Assembly (NCBI GenBank): GCA_027924585.1
Contig: BSBM01000877.1
Location: forward strand, 2,419,501 to 2,483,500
Length of the DNA: 64,000 bases
Direction of reading: 5' to 3'
Origin: Larix kaempferi
Lineage: Eukaryota > Streptophyta > Pinopsida > Pinales > Pinaceae
In this document: in pieces, positions 49,494 through 60,633 of the stretch
Layout: each line of letters opens with the position of its first letter
How positions within the stretch are numbered: position 1 is the first letter of the stretch
Program-made: the position numbers and the translations under genes
Notes under the pieces: generated by a model
The model's database searches: none
The model's input: only the letters and a program-made list of their open reading frames with translations
What the model was told of the DNA's origin: nothing

Positions 49494-49905
49494 AAAAATC
49501 TATGTGATAGGAGGAACAATATCCTCCCATGTACAGTGACCTCTCTCCTCTCCTTGGTTGACCTGTAACACATGTCCACATCATATGTAAATGCAAATAT
49601 GAAATTCAAAATAATTAAACATTTTAAAACTAAATTCAAAAGCTAAAATAAACTTATAAAAATAAAATTGAAAAGAATAATAAGTTTTAAACCCTTAAAT
49701 ACCCACCCATAATGTTACTAGCTCTGATTTCCTAGAATTTAATTTTTTTAATGAAATAAAACATTTCATGTGTCAAATAAACTAAAATTAAGTAACACAT
49801 CAAATCACAACTAAAAGGTCTAAAGGATGCTTGCATTTACCTGTGACATTCCAATGTCACTAGATGGAATATCTTCAAAAAAAGAAAACCTTATGGAATT
49901 GTTGT
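49494..49905 (-). pseudogene. 3' exons of a second copy of the unknown minus-strand gene
   Basis: Right to left: IRFSFFEDIPSSDIGMSQ followed by a GT donor (about 49850-49895), a weak exon EIRASNIMGGYL near 49715, and VNQGEERGHCTWEDIVPPIT with a stop (49500-49562) preceded by an acceptor (gttacag). These align with NFFDDIPSL and with the TxEDIxPLI exon of the copy at 30.9-33.2 kb. The gene is cut at about 49905, where ctgcaacaccccccccc begins unrelated DNA. Two independent copies sharing exon ends supports a real former gene. Confidence 0.5.
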
Positions 49906-50089
49906 TGCTGCAACACCCCCCCCAAAATTCTTTGAATATTGGGGCCCCTCCTTTGTTTTTAAAGAGAAAGTTTACCTAGAATTTTAAGGCCATCAAAGTC
50001 TTTTTCTTAATTAGTTTTCTTTAGAGAAAGGTCCTTTGCTTGCTCCCTTTGAATTTATTTTTCTATTTTTTGACCAAGTAAAACTTAAG
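49906..50089. other. Boundary region between gene remnant and dyad-motif block
   Basis: Starts with a C run (49913-49922). It contains ttggggcccctcc and is T-rich after that. It may be the outer part of the element or gene that includes 50090-53120, but no LTR partner is visible. Confidence 0.4.
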
Positions 50090-50575
50090 TTTTGAGCCGC
50101 AACGGCGGAACTTGTAAGATAACTTTTCCGCAACAGTGGAAGATCTGGGCCAACCTTGCCGAAAAGGCGGGAAAAGAACCAAGTCACATATCGGTGGAAC
50201 AAACTCACGAGATTCTTCCGCAATGGCGGAGAAACTCACCTAAATCTACCGTAGCGATGAAAAGGGAAGAATATGTTGAACTTTGGCTGAAAAGCTTGCC
50301 CAGTTTTCTCGAAACAGCGGAGGAACTCAGGTAACGGTTCCACAACGACGGATAAAAAATGACACATTTCGGTGGTCACTTCACTCAAGATTTTGAAAAA
50401 CTTGCCCGCAAAAGCGGAAGCGCTCACATAACTTTTCCGCAACGGCGGAGAAACTCGATTAAGTTTTTCGATTCGCAACTTCGCTCCGTTCTTCTGCGGA
50501 TGAACTCCGGTAATCCTCCCACAACGAGGGGAAAACTCATTTTTTCTTTCCGCAACGGTCGGAAAGGTTAAGCAA
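50090..50575. promoter_or_regulatory. Array of CG-rich dyad motifs TCCGC-AACG-GCGGA
   Basis: The core ccgcaacggcgga occurs at 50097 and 50437. Near copies are at 50128 (ccgcaacagtgga), 50159 (ccgaaaaggcggg), 50218 (ccgcaatggcgga), about 50315 (cgaaacagcgga), 50338, 50405 (ccgcaaaagcgga) and 50548 (ccgcaacggtcgga). Each is an imperfect dyad, often followed by aaactc. The cluster lies about 1.1 kb upstream of the intact ORF. It could be a binding-site array (promoter or subterminal transposon repeats). Function is inferred only from the repeated dyads. Confidence 0.55.
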
Positions 50576-51578
50576 GTCCTTCCGGTTTTGGCGGTCACAC
50601 TTAATGCCGAATGTGCCGATTTAACCCGTCTGTATGCCTCATTAACCCCGTTTTATGTTCGCATCTACCCTATTAATGGCTCACACGTGTCTAAATGCTA
50701 TATGTAGGGTTTAAACCCCGTTGAATTTCATTGTTTCAACTGACTGAAGGCCTGCTTCCGTTTCCATTTGAAGACTGCATACTTAGATATTCAAGTTCGC
50801 CAGCTCCCCAAGAAACGGTACTGCACCCTCAAACCAGGCAGAATTCACCAGGTAGGCCTCTTATCCTGAATTGAATTAGTTATTTCTTTATCTTTCAAGT
50901 TAAAAGGGGTCGTGGTCACGGTTCTTTTAATCCAAGCTATTTGGACTCTGCGTTTTATTTTTATTCTTGGTCCTATGTTCCACCGAGACTAAACCATGCC
51001 CCTATCCTGCTAAACACAGCTGAGCCTGGCTTCATAGGGGTGCATAGTTGCCCAGACCGTAATCATCTACCACATAAATTGTTAACAGGCCCTGCGATAC
51101 ACCATCGTCCAGTTTTCAGAAGTTAGTAGCGTCATAGAATGGAACCCAGTCTCGTCCGCCATTATGAGAAGAACGTCGGTGTTCCTACCATGCATACGAA
51201 GTTTCGTACCTTTTATATACTTTGGAACGGGTTATTACCATATCAATTCTCATGCCATAAAATACAGTATACTCATAATTACTTTGTGTGCATTGCTCTT
51301 ATATTTCATAGTTGCAATATCGACCTACGAAAATAATCAAATTGAAATAAAATGCGCAGGATTATTCAATGACATGTGAAATAAATGTTTAATTTGAAAA
51401 TGGAAAGGCCATAACAATTTGAAATTTGCAAATCAATGGTGAAACAAGCAGAGTTAGAAGGTTTCAGTTAACGTTTGAGCCTTACCATTATGAGTAGGAT
51501 GCTAGTTTGGATTGTTGACATTGCGTCATGTCTTCTTATATCTACCTATGTCTAATTATTGACAGGTGCTAAGTCAAA
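50576..51578 (+). other. Likely 5' UTR and intron upstream of the 513-codon ORF
   Basis: A donor-like gaattcaccag/gtaggcc at 50851/50852 and an acceptor-like taattattgacag/gtgct at 51565/51566 would define a 714-bp intron whose removal brings the leader next to the ATG at 51579. A weak TATA-like tgctatatgtag sits near 50697. No coding frame is credible here. Confidence 0.45.
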
Positions 51579-53120
51579 ATGCCTAAGGGTGGAAAAAGAA
51601 AATTGAAGGCGACTGGGTCAGGATCGGCTGACACACATATGGAAACTTTATTCGAAGATACTAACTGCACTACAGGCGTGCCTCCTGAATTCAAATGGGG
51701 AGACATATATCGTATGATAAGAGACCAGGACATTCCTGAAGCGCTTCTCGAGGAAGAATACATGTATCGGAACATCAGAACCCCCTGCATATCCAAAGCA
51801 GCCACACGCCTAGAACTTTTTCCATGCTCAGAAGTAATTGGATGGATGTTGCAGCATGTGAATGCACAGACAAGGGTTCTTTCGGACAGTAAGGGAGAAG
51901 CTTTTGCATCCTTCCATCCGTCTTATATCGCGGAAGTTTACAAATTTCCCCGAGCTCATCAGCGGCTTGATGATGAATGGCTAGGACAAATCCAAATGGA
52001 TAATCTAGAGATGGCCAGAAAGTTGTTGATCTCGGGCAAACAGATTAGAAGAAAGGATAGTGAGGAGTATGAGGTTCAAAATCTGAGAACTCCTTTCAGA
52101 ATGATCGCCCTCATGCTTAGTAGAATTTTTGGAAGGCTCGATGGTACTGTTTTTATGCTCCGATGGGTCCCCATCATCCACTATGTAGCGTTCAAGGGGA
52201 CAATTTTTAATTGGGCAGACATCCTCTCAAACAGCCTATCATCAGCCATAATTGCCGCTCAAGAAGGAATAGGGGCAAAGAAGGCAGAATTCTACCTGCC
52301 ATCCTACTTGATAGACTGTATTGTGGCAAAACACCCTTTTCCAAAGCTTGGATGTAACTGGAGAGAGGCCGACACCCCGGTATTCACTGCTTACAAACTC
52401 TTTTGGGCCCATAACTACAAACATCACTACCAACTGATTTGTGAGGAGTTTATCGTGCCTTTATATGAGTTAATGTTCAATGAAGAACCTAACTGCTTGT
52501 CCAAAAACGCCATGGAAGTCCTGGAGAATTACGGCGATTTCTATTTTTTGCCACAAGGTACTTTCATAAGAATTTATGGAGGCTTTAAACCCCCATATAT
52601 CCTACCCAGATACACCATGGACTACATAGTACACAAGGAGGCAGTGAGGCAAGTTTTCATTGATGGGATTGTTAGCACCTTGTACAAGGCAAAGAAGGAA
52701 AATTTCCCACCTTTACCTTTCTATATTGGGGCCTACAAATTCTCAGGAATTGCAACTGTAGAGGAGTTCATTGCAGAACTAAAAGACTTTCACTTCGGGG
52801 AAAGGATTTTTTGGAGGAACGATCGACAAGGCAAGGCTGCACGACACTGCAGAGAACTCCATGCTAACTTTGAATACGCCCACTATTATGATGAGGAAGA
52901 AGAAGCGTATCTAGGGGTCAGTAACATGACCGAACTACAGATTTTTCGACTAAGTAAGGTTGGAACCAGCTCTAGCTCTATTGTGATCAAAGAAGCAGAA
53001 CTGCGGCAAGAAAAAGAAACCTCAGGAGCTGCTGAAGCCCTCTCCAGAGAAGAACATACTACTACATATGGGTGGATTGTTCCACGAAAATTTTCCACAT
53101 TTTCAACATTCGTGGGTTAA
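51579..53120 (+). CDS. Intact 513-aa protein, putative plant transposon-associated protein
   Basis: The only long undamaged frame in the window. It starts MPKGGKRKLKATGSGSADTH (basic, low-complexity), then a mainly helical globular part. The stretch around residues 165-255 (RTPFRMIALMLSRIFGRLDG, MLRWVPIIHYVAFKGTIFNW, AEFYLPSYLIDCIVAKHPFP) has the layout of the putative plant transposon protein or plant-mobile-domain type families: an aromatic helix, then a short loop, then FxLPSLIxxxC. That match is from memory of the family pattern, with no catalytic residues. The C-terminus (GWIVPRKFSTFSTFVG) coincides with the next element's repeat motifs (from about 53084), so the original end was probably replaced by an insertion. 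No zinc knuckle, RT or protease. Codon context at 51576 (aaaATGc) is acceptable. Confidence 0.6.
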   Translation: MPKGGKRKLKATGSGSADTHMETLFEDTNCTTGVPPEFKWGDIYRMIRDQDIPEALLEEEYMYRNIRTPCISKAATRLELFPCSEVIGWMLQHVNAQTRVLSDSKGEAFASFHPSYIAEVYKFPRAHQRLDDEWLGQIQMDNLEMARKLLISGKQIRRKDSEEYEVQNLRTPFRMIALMLSRIFGRLDGTVFMLRWVPIIHYVAFKGTIFNWADILSNSLSSAIIAAQEGIGAKKAEFYLPSYLIDCIVAKHPFPKLGCNWREADTPVFTAYKLFWAHNYKHHYQLICEEFIVPLYELMFNEEPNCLSKNAMEVLENYGDFYFLPQGTFIRIYGGFKPPYILPRYTMDYIVHKEAVRQVFIDGIVSTLYKAKKENFPPLPFYIGAYKFSGIATVEEFIAELKDFHFGERIFWRNDRQGKAARHCRELHANFEYAHYYDEEEEAYLGVSNMTELQIFRLSKVGTSSSSIVIKEAELRQEKETSGAAEALSREEHTTTYGWIVPRKFSTFSTFVG

Positions 53121-53245
53121 AAAATTGATTTTTTAACCTTTTTTTTGTCAGGGCGGAAAATTCGTGGCAATATCCACGTTTTTTAAAGTTCCACGAACAT
53201 TCGTCGATATAGGGACGAGATGTCTAGGTTTCAGTTTTCGTGGCA
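53084..53245. repeat. CCACGAA / TTCGTGG motif cluster, possible transposon end
   Basis: Seven copies on both strands within 160 bp: ttccacgaaaa (53092), ttccacatt, attcgtggg (53109), attcgtggc, tatccacg, ttccacgaacattcgtcg (53192) and ttcgtggcaacagggacgaat (53238). Subterminal motif arrays of this kind are typical of CACTA elements and bind TNPA-type proteins. A CACTA terminus itself was not found. Confidence 0.5.
53115..53138. repeat. Perfect 10-bp palindrome with 4-base loop
   Basis: ggttaaaaaa-ttga-ttttttaacc. It is followed by a T run, so on the plus strand it could fold as a hairpin. It lies within the motif cluster just after the stop of the 513-codon ORF. Confidence 0.8.
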
Positions 53246-53264
53246 ACAGGGACGAATGTCAAGC

Positions 53265-53272
53265 TATATAAA
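53265..53272 (+). promoter_or_regulatory. TATA box of the transposase gene
   Basis: tatataaa is followed about 30 bp later by actctcacc and a possible leader intron acceptor (ttttcttgcag at 53315). It sits immediately downstream of the motif cluster, as expected for an element promoter. Confidence 0.5.
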
Positions 53273-54584
53273 CTACACACTCTCACCATGATTTTCACAT
53301 TTTCTTTTCTTGCAGCACATTGAGCACGGATTTTGGACTTGCGGGGTGATTGTATGAGCTTGGATATTCTACATAGCTTTGATTTTGAACTTGCAAGTTT
53401 AGTAATGTGTAATTTTTTGACTATATTTTTATAAGGGTTAGATTTTAATATTGTTTAGTAATTAGACTTAGGTCATGTTAACTTGCTTTTTTGCCTTTCT
53501 AATATTTTTTTCAAGAACTTGCTATCATTTTCATTTAACTTGCTATATTTTTTTCAAGAACTTGTTTTTTTGGCTTAGGTCATGTTAACTTGCTTTTTGA
53601 AAATGGCAGCTTTGAAAATGTTTTCTCTTGCAATTGGTACCATCTCTAGTGTGTTTGCGGTCCTATATAACATTTGACATACATAATGCTTGGGATCTAT
53701 TACAATCATTTCTTCTTTTTGCTTTGCATATTCAATGTCTATATGGATCCATTTTTTTTATGGCTTGACCTCATCAAGATTTGCTACTTACCTAATTACT
53801 AGTCTTCAACTATTGCAATGGATCGACTAAATAGAGGATTTTCAATAGTTGACCTTTAACCAACTCATTTCTTAGCTGTTGTGTCCACTTCTCAACATCA
53901 TTGATTTTCTCTATCGTACCTCGAACCATTATTACCTCGAACCTATAAAGTATGATTATGGACTCACACCCTTCACTACCTAATGGATACTTCACAATAT
54001 TTGTCAATAAACTAGTTAATGTTTCCAACCAAATTTGAGCTTCCCAAGGTGATATCCCATGTCATGTGGGTGAAATACATCTACAATATTGGTTAAGAGC
54101 CTACCCTCTTTGGTGGTCAAACTATATGATCAGGTCTTCAAACTATACAAGTAGTTATCAATTTTCCAATATTTTTGGTTCCTTAACATTTGACATTTAC
54201 CATTTTTTTTAGTAACCAACCAGAACCACTTCTAATTTTAGTGCTCTTGATACAATGCATTCCTAAAAATATGGAAAGAATATTTATTTAAAATTCCAAC
54301 CACTGCATGGGTACAATCTCCCTCCAAGTGTTCACATTAAACGTTAGATTATATTAACTTACCATCTTTCCATTCTCAATTCACTTTCTCACAACCAACT
54401 TATAACCATCTTTCCATTCATATTAACTTTAGTTTTCATGTTTTTCTTTATAAATATAGAAAATATTGGATTATAATATACTATATTCAGAAATGTACTT
54501 ATAATATCTAATGTAATTGACAAGTTATTGTTTTGTATGGTGTAGGTAAGACAATTACTTGTACCACTACAAGGATTTGTCACT
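53273..54584. other. Leader region of the transposase gene
   Basis: AT-rich. It has repeated words aacttgcttttttg and tcaagaacttgct at 53470-53600. An open 72-codon minus-strand frame (53810-54028) shows no recognised domain. cactacaagga at 54565-54575 looks like a CACTA terminus but is 14 bp from the transposase ATG, so it is probably chance. Confidence 0.45.
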
Positions 54585-57500
54585 ATGAATGAAAATGCAA
54601 GGAAGCTTGCTCAGTTTAGAGCTGCATTAGAGGCGAGAGGAGATGGAAAATGTTATTGTCCTTGCTTTGATTGCAGGGGCTTGCAAAAAAGAAGACTTTT
54701 AATAGAAACAACTGAAAGACATTGTAGGGAGAAGGGGCACGCCGAAGGGGGTTATGAATATCGTCCCCTGGTAAGACTATTTTTGGGGTTCAATTTTTAA
54801 TATATTCACTGTAATATTCATCATGTCTGCATGAATTTTAGTAAAATGTCTTATTTTTTTACTATATGTTCTATACAAACTAATTTTTCTATGTTGTTTG
54901 TAAATTTATAGACAATGCCCCCAAAATGTCGCGTTCCTGAGAGTTATTTGCCAAGTACTAGCAGAAATACTCATTCACAACCCGATGAACTTCTACATCA
55001 AAATATTGAAGATGATTAAGTAGTTATTTCTGATGATATAATGGATGTAGATAACATTAGTGACACAAATCATGAAGATGGGATACATAGATTGATCCAA
55101 GACACATTTGCTCCATTGGATGAGGACAACCAGGATGATAGAGATGATGTTGATCCTCTACTGAGAAGTCACATCAACCTCTTTATGAAGGCTCAAAAAC
55201 AAATCTTTTATCTACTATATTGTTGTTAGTGAACTTGAAGGTTTTGAATGGATTATCAAACACCTGTATGACACAGATACTAAGGTATGTAATTTGTTTT
55301 TTTATTTTTGTCTGCATGTTCACAATATCTATATATAGAAAGGGTTGACTTTTTTCCTATATTGTTGTTATTGTTATCTAATGTGTAAAGTTTAGATGCG
55401 ATATTGATGATTGACATTGTTTTCATTGATTTATTCTTTTGAATTTTGTAGATTGTTAGGTAAATTTCTATTACCAACTTCAAATATTTTACCACGCACA
55501 TATCGAGGGATATATGTCATTATGAAAGCATTTGGTATGGAGTATCAAGCTATTGATGCATGTCCTAATGATCATATCATATACTATGGACAATATGCAT
55601 TAGAAAATGAATGCCCACAATGTCAAACAAGTAGGTATCGAACCGATAAAGTGACAAAAAGGGTGCCTCAAAAAGTTCTTCGTTATATTCCGATAATCCC
55701 ACGTTTCCAACGGTTGTTCAGGTGTCAAAGTATAGAACAGTTTATGGATTTCCATGCAAAGAACAAAAGTCGCGACGATGTTCTTCGAATGCCTACAGAT
55801 GTTTCTGCATTGAGTTACATCGAAGAACAGTGGCCAATTTTTAAAGAAGATCCTCGTAATGTTAAACTTTCTTTGGCAGCTAATGGTGTCAATCCATTTG
55901 GAGAGCTTCGTTCTACCTACTCAGTGTGGCCTGTTTTTGTTATAAACAATAACCTTCCTCCTTGGATGTCGATCAAGAGAGAGCACACAATATTGTTGGC
56001 AATGATTGTTCCAGGTATTTAATTAATAGGTATTTTTTTAATTGAAATTCTGATCAGTCAATATTTCATTGATTTGTTTCGTGCATGATAATTATGTCTT
56101 TTATATATAACGACATATAGGTGCTAAATATAATTAAGCATGTATGTTTGACCAATTAGGCAAGTACTAGGTTTAAGATATGAATGTATATCTTGAGCCT
56201 CTTATCGATGAGTTGTTGAAGTTATGGGCTGGCGTCACTATGTATGATATTTCTAGAACAATCGAGCAAAGACGATTTCAATTCCATGGAATACTTGCAT
56301 TTACAAATCATGATGCTCTCGGGTTAACACATTTTTGTGGTATGTTGTTACTTTCTTTTGTTCCTTAATATTTTATATATCTGTTGATAATATCATGCAT
56401 TATTTTAAATTACAATGCTAATTTGCTACACCAATTCATATATCTTGTAGGTCTTCAAACCAAGGGTAAATTTGCATGTCCATTTTGCGGTCCCAGGATA
56501 AAATCTCATCATTCAAGGATTTTAGCAAAGGAAGTGTTCGATGAGTATAGGCACTTTCTGCCTAAGAACCATAGTTATCGAACTACAGACAAAGAAAAAT
56601 TTAACGGTAAATAAGAGAATGGAAAAAAACCACGAAGAATGACACCTCACCTATGGAAGGTGGAATATAATAGAAACCGTCAAGGTATGACAATTTTTTT
56701 TTTTGTATTGAATTACGTTCAACGCGATATGTTATACCATTATTGATTAATTGGTTTTAATTTGTTTCATGAATGTCGTTAAGGCACACAAGGAATCAAA
56801 ATTTACCCGATTCAATTCAGTAGGTTGCCATACTACGAGCATATGCAAATAGTTCATTTGTTTGACACAATGCATATCGGGAAGAACATAACAGAAATGT
56901 TATGGTGAATATTTGATGGAAGGACTGACAAAGAAAAAATTGGAAAGATTTGTAGTGACATCCAAGAATCTAATCACGCATTGCAAAGTGTGATCATTAA
57001 TTCTAATGGCAATGGCCGTCAACAGAATATTCGTCTTCCTTGGTGTTTGATGGAGCAATAGAGCAATATTGTAAGAGAGGTCATCAAAAATATTAGGTTT
57101 CCGACGGGTTTTTCGTCAAACATAAAGAATATCTTGACGAAAAAAGGTGATTTTGCAGGGGTTAAAACACATGATTGGCATACATTCATTAAGGTAATCA
57201 TTAGTCTATAATATATTTCATTATCGGTATGCACTATTTTATTAATTTTATTCTCTTATTTAGAAATAAATATTAATAATTATGTGTTTTTTGATATAGT
57301 ATGTTCTACCTTTATCTCTCCCAGATGACTTTGATAGTAAGCTGGGCCAATATGGGGAAAGATTGCAAGCTGACCTTAGGCATGAGCGCCCTCCCATGGT
57401 TCTTGAGAAAGAGTGGAAGGCACTGATAGATGATGTAAAGGAGAACTTGCAAAAAATACAAGGAAAACAACCACGGCCTGGTAAAGCAAGGTACAACATA

Positions 57501-58567
57501 TATCATCTTTTTACTGAAATAAGCTCAATTGTTTTTTTCTTTTTTGTTTTAAGTAATATTTTTGATATCTACAGTTTTTGAAAATTTTCATATATAGGCT
57601 ACCTGACACCTCCAAAGCAACCAAGGCTAGAATGGAAAAGCACGGGCAACATAGACTGGGCCAGGGTGGCTATAGAAAACTAAAAAACAAGAATTGTAAG
57701 TATTAAATGATTACTTGTTGGGAATATTTATTTAACAGTACCGAACAAATATCTGATTTTGATATTGGAAATTTTAAAATGTGTTATCATGCATTGCAGG
57801 GAAATATATTCCAAGCTGCTGCCACCGATGAAGACCTAAAGCTTGGTTTTAAAAGTGTGGTTGAACATCGGAAAAGCTTGGGGCAGACTCCAATCTCCCC
57901 AATGACGCAAATGCATGTATATCACCAATTGTAGTATACTATTAAAGTATATTCAGTACTTTTGATTATATCACCCATAACTAAAAATTTATGTTTGTTT
58001 TTAAGCAACAATGCAACCGCAGCAGTGAATCTAGCGGTACTCAGCGAGTACAAGTTGATGTTGGGGTGAACATGTCCCATGATAGTGTGGAGCATAGTGT
58101 CCATTTTGGTATGTATGCTTTGGAAATAGAAAAGTATATTGGTATTAGATATATATATTTCCTGACCTAAACTTATAAATTTTCTTCTTTCAATGGAAGA
58201 CCATGCAACCCAGGAGCATGAACTACAAGGGGAAGCAACTATACCTTCAATTAGCACCCCAGTTGTCACATCTACAGAGACTGGTAAAGAGAAATATTGT
58301 AATTTTAATCAAAATAATGAAATATTTATTTCAATAATAATTCAACATCATATATATATGCACCTCATTTCCGTTGTTGCAGTTCACACCCCTACAGAAC
58401 TGCCTCCACGCTCTGCTTAGCGACGTACAAGAAGTGGCATAAATGAGGGCATGGAAACAAAAACAATAATAGGAGATATCGCAGTAAATACTGTGCCAGT
58501 TGATGATTGTGATACCGTACTCGCAAGTTTTTTCAAAGAAAAAAAACATAAATCAACGAAAAAGTAG
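54585..58567 (+). pseudogene. TNP2-like transposase of a CACTA (En/Spm) element, about ten exons, disrupted
   Basis: The TNP2 protein cuts and joins the element ends. Exon 1 (54585-54770) is a transposase-associated zinc domain with CYCPCFDC and HCREKGH. Exon 2 (54912-) is acidic. NLKVLNGLSN lies in a shifted frame near 55240. The core exon (55452-56014) holds AIDACPNDHIIYYGQYALEN, CPQCQTSRYR, VPQKVLRYIPIIPRFQRLF, EDPRNVKLSLAANGVNPFGE and WPVFVINNNLPPWMSIKR, the TNP2 hallmark. Later exons give MNVYLEPLIDELLKLW (56180), GKFACPFCGPRIKSHHS (56465), LPYYEHMQIVHLFDTMHIGK (about 56825), VKTHDWHTFIK (57160) and YVLPLSLPDDF. From about 57350 a Transposase_24-like tail follows (KARMEKHGQHRLGQGGYRKL). 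The last exons end TTTIGDI-like text and TAG 58565-58567. Stops at about 55016, 56612, 56906, 57058 and 58418 and a frameshift disable it. Confidence 0.85.
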
Positions 58568-58920
58568 TTCATGACTTGTATTTTGATGGATATCAATGTT
58601 GTTGGTATGTAACATAGATAACTTTTTTTTGGTTTAGTTACAAGGTACTTATCTTTTATGTGATGCTCTTAGCAATTTTCCCATTTATATCTTTTATTTT
58701 CGTAGAATTTGAATTTTAAATTTAAATGTCATCACAAGTCATTGTATGCTTGTTTATAATTATTTTGTATTTTAATACTCAAATTCTGTGTTTTCTAACA
58801 CATCATCACTCATGTATGTGCTGCATGTAGATATATTAGTCTGAAAAATTGATTCTCTTTATATGAGATATATGAGATATGTTCATCATGACTTTGATGA
58901 TCATCACTCTTTATAATTTG
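58568..58920. other. 3' flank of the transposase gene
   Basis: T-rich. It contains ttacaaggtacttatcttttatgtgatgct at 58639, which recurs at 59549 on the far side of the tandem repeats, so the repeat block between is probably an amplification or insertion. No gene seen. Confidence 0.5.
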
Positions 58921-59523
58921 ATTACTGCCCAATACATCTCGAGGACCAACTTCAACACAGGGACCACAAAGGAGTGTTGAAGTTGATAGAGATCAAATTT
59001 ATGCTGTAAAATATTTTACCGTTGCTTTAGCACTATTCAGAAATAGTACCACACTTCAAATTTGATTTTTTGTTAAATGTTGACGTGGAGATCTTCAACT
59101 ATACCTCTGTTATTGTTATATGATCAATATGTTTATTTTATCAACTGTTATTGAAAGAGATGAAAATTATGCTATAAAATTACTGCCCATTACATCTCGA
59201 GGACCAGCTACAGCATAGGGACCACAGAAGAGTACTGAAGTTGATAGAGATCAAAATTATTTTGTAAAATATTTTACTGTTGCTTTAGCACTATTCAGAA
59301 ATAGTACCACACTTAAGATTTGATTTTGGGTTAAATGTGAACGTGGAGATCTTCAACTATACCTCTCTTATTGTTATATGATCAATATGTTTATTTTATC
59401 AACTGTTACTGAAAGAGATGAAAATTATGTTATAAGATTACTGCCATTACATCTCGAGGACCAACTTCAGCACAGGGACCACAAAGGAGTGTTGAAGTTG
59501 ACAGAGATCAAAATTATGTTAAC
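58921..59523. repeat. Tandem repeat of about 258 bp, 2.3 units
   Basis: Units start attactgccca at 58921, 59182 and 59438 and contain tacatctcgaggaccaactt, agggaccacaaaggagtgtt and gcactattcagaaatagtac. The unit end (atcttcaactatacctct) also appears near 60397, outside the array. Confidence 0.85.
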
Positions 59524-60633
59524 ACATGTGGCTTTTATTTTCTATAGTACAAGGTACTTATCTGTTATGTGATGCTTTCAGGATTGCATAGAGAGAAATG
59601 AGGGATATTTTTATTTGGCATCCCATGACCCTTCCTCATATTGTGATGATGAACTTTCAAGTTATATAGAATGGCTGTACATTTGAGAGAGATATGATTG
59701 GTTGTACCTTCCCCACCTTGATTGATTTATGATTGGTCTTGTGGTACCTTATCTTTCACTGGTGTTTAATGGGGTCATTTAACCTCCTTGAGTAACTTTT
59801 TTAAAACCACCTTGTTGAATTTTTGCTCTTATAGAGTACTATGGTTGTTTGGCCACATTTGGAGCATACCCTTAGTTCTAAGGGTCATGGGTCTTCTACT
59901 ACCCACACCTATGTTATGACCATCTTTTATATTTTCTTATTTTATGACCATTGTTTATATTTGTACCCACACTTCAGATCTCATTTTTGGTTTAATGTAC
60001 CTTCCCCACCTTGATTGAGTTATTATTGGACTTGTGGTACCTTGTCTTTGACTTGTGGTTAATGTGGTCATTTACCCTCCTTCATTTTTTATATACCACC
60101 TTGTTGAATTTTTGGTCTTATAGAGAACTTGACTTTGATCACCTGCGATCAGTTGTGGTGTGCCGATAATCACTTCTCTTCTGCTGAGACTTGGTTGAAG
60201 TTTATAATTATTGTAACTTTGTTTATGTTGACTTCATTGACCTAATCAACTCCAGTCATTTCTCTCTCTCTAGTTTGTACAAACCCTCTTGAAGGGTTAG
60301 CTAGTTCTTAGAGAAGACTGGCCTCTCCGAGGCACACACAGTCTTTTCTGAAAGTAACACTTCTGAGTATATTTTCAAGAATGGTTTCACACCGAGGTTG
60401 GTATCTTCAACTAAATCTCTCTTTTTGTTATATGATATATATGTTTATTTTATTACATGTTACTGAATATTGGTTTATCGTTTTAGTTTTCTTGTCAGTG
60501 TAACTCATTATAATCTGTTGATATGGCAGTTTTGAATTTACCAAAGAGCCTGTGTTAAGAACTTACTGGTTGTACATTTGGAGTTTGAAGGAGACATTAG
60601 CAGTCACCTACAGGACTTATTCTACACAGTTGA
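59524..60633. repeat. Further 3' flank with a spaced duplication
   Basis: ttgtaccttccccaccttgattga and about 135 bp after it occur at 59701-59840 and again at 59995-60131. The remaining sequence is unassigned; it ends at the copia LTR. No gene seen. Confidence 0.6.

Noticed and set aside
53810-54028. 72-codon minus-strand frame resembling coding text
   Set aside because: No homologous family recognised, and no support from neighbours or splice context.
54565-54575. cactacaagga as a CACTA terminus
   Set aside because: It lies 14 bp before the transposase start codon, downstream of the likely promoter, and no inverted partner was seen.
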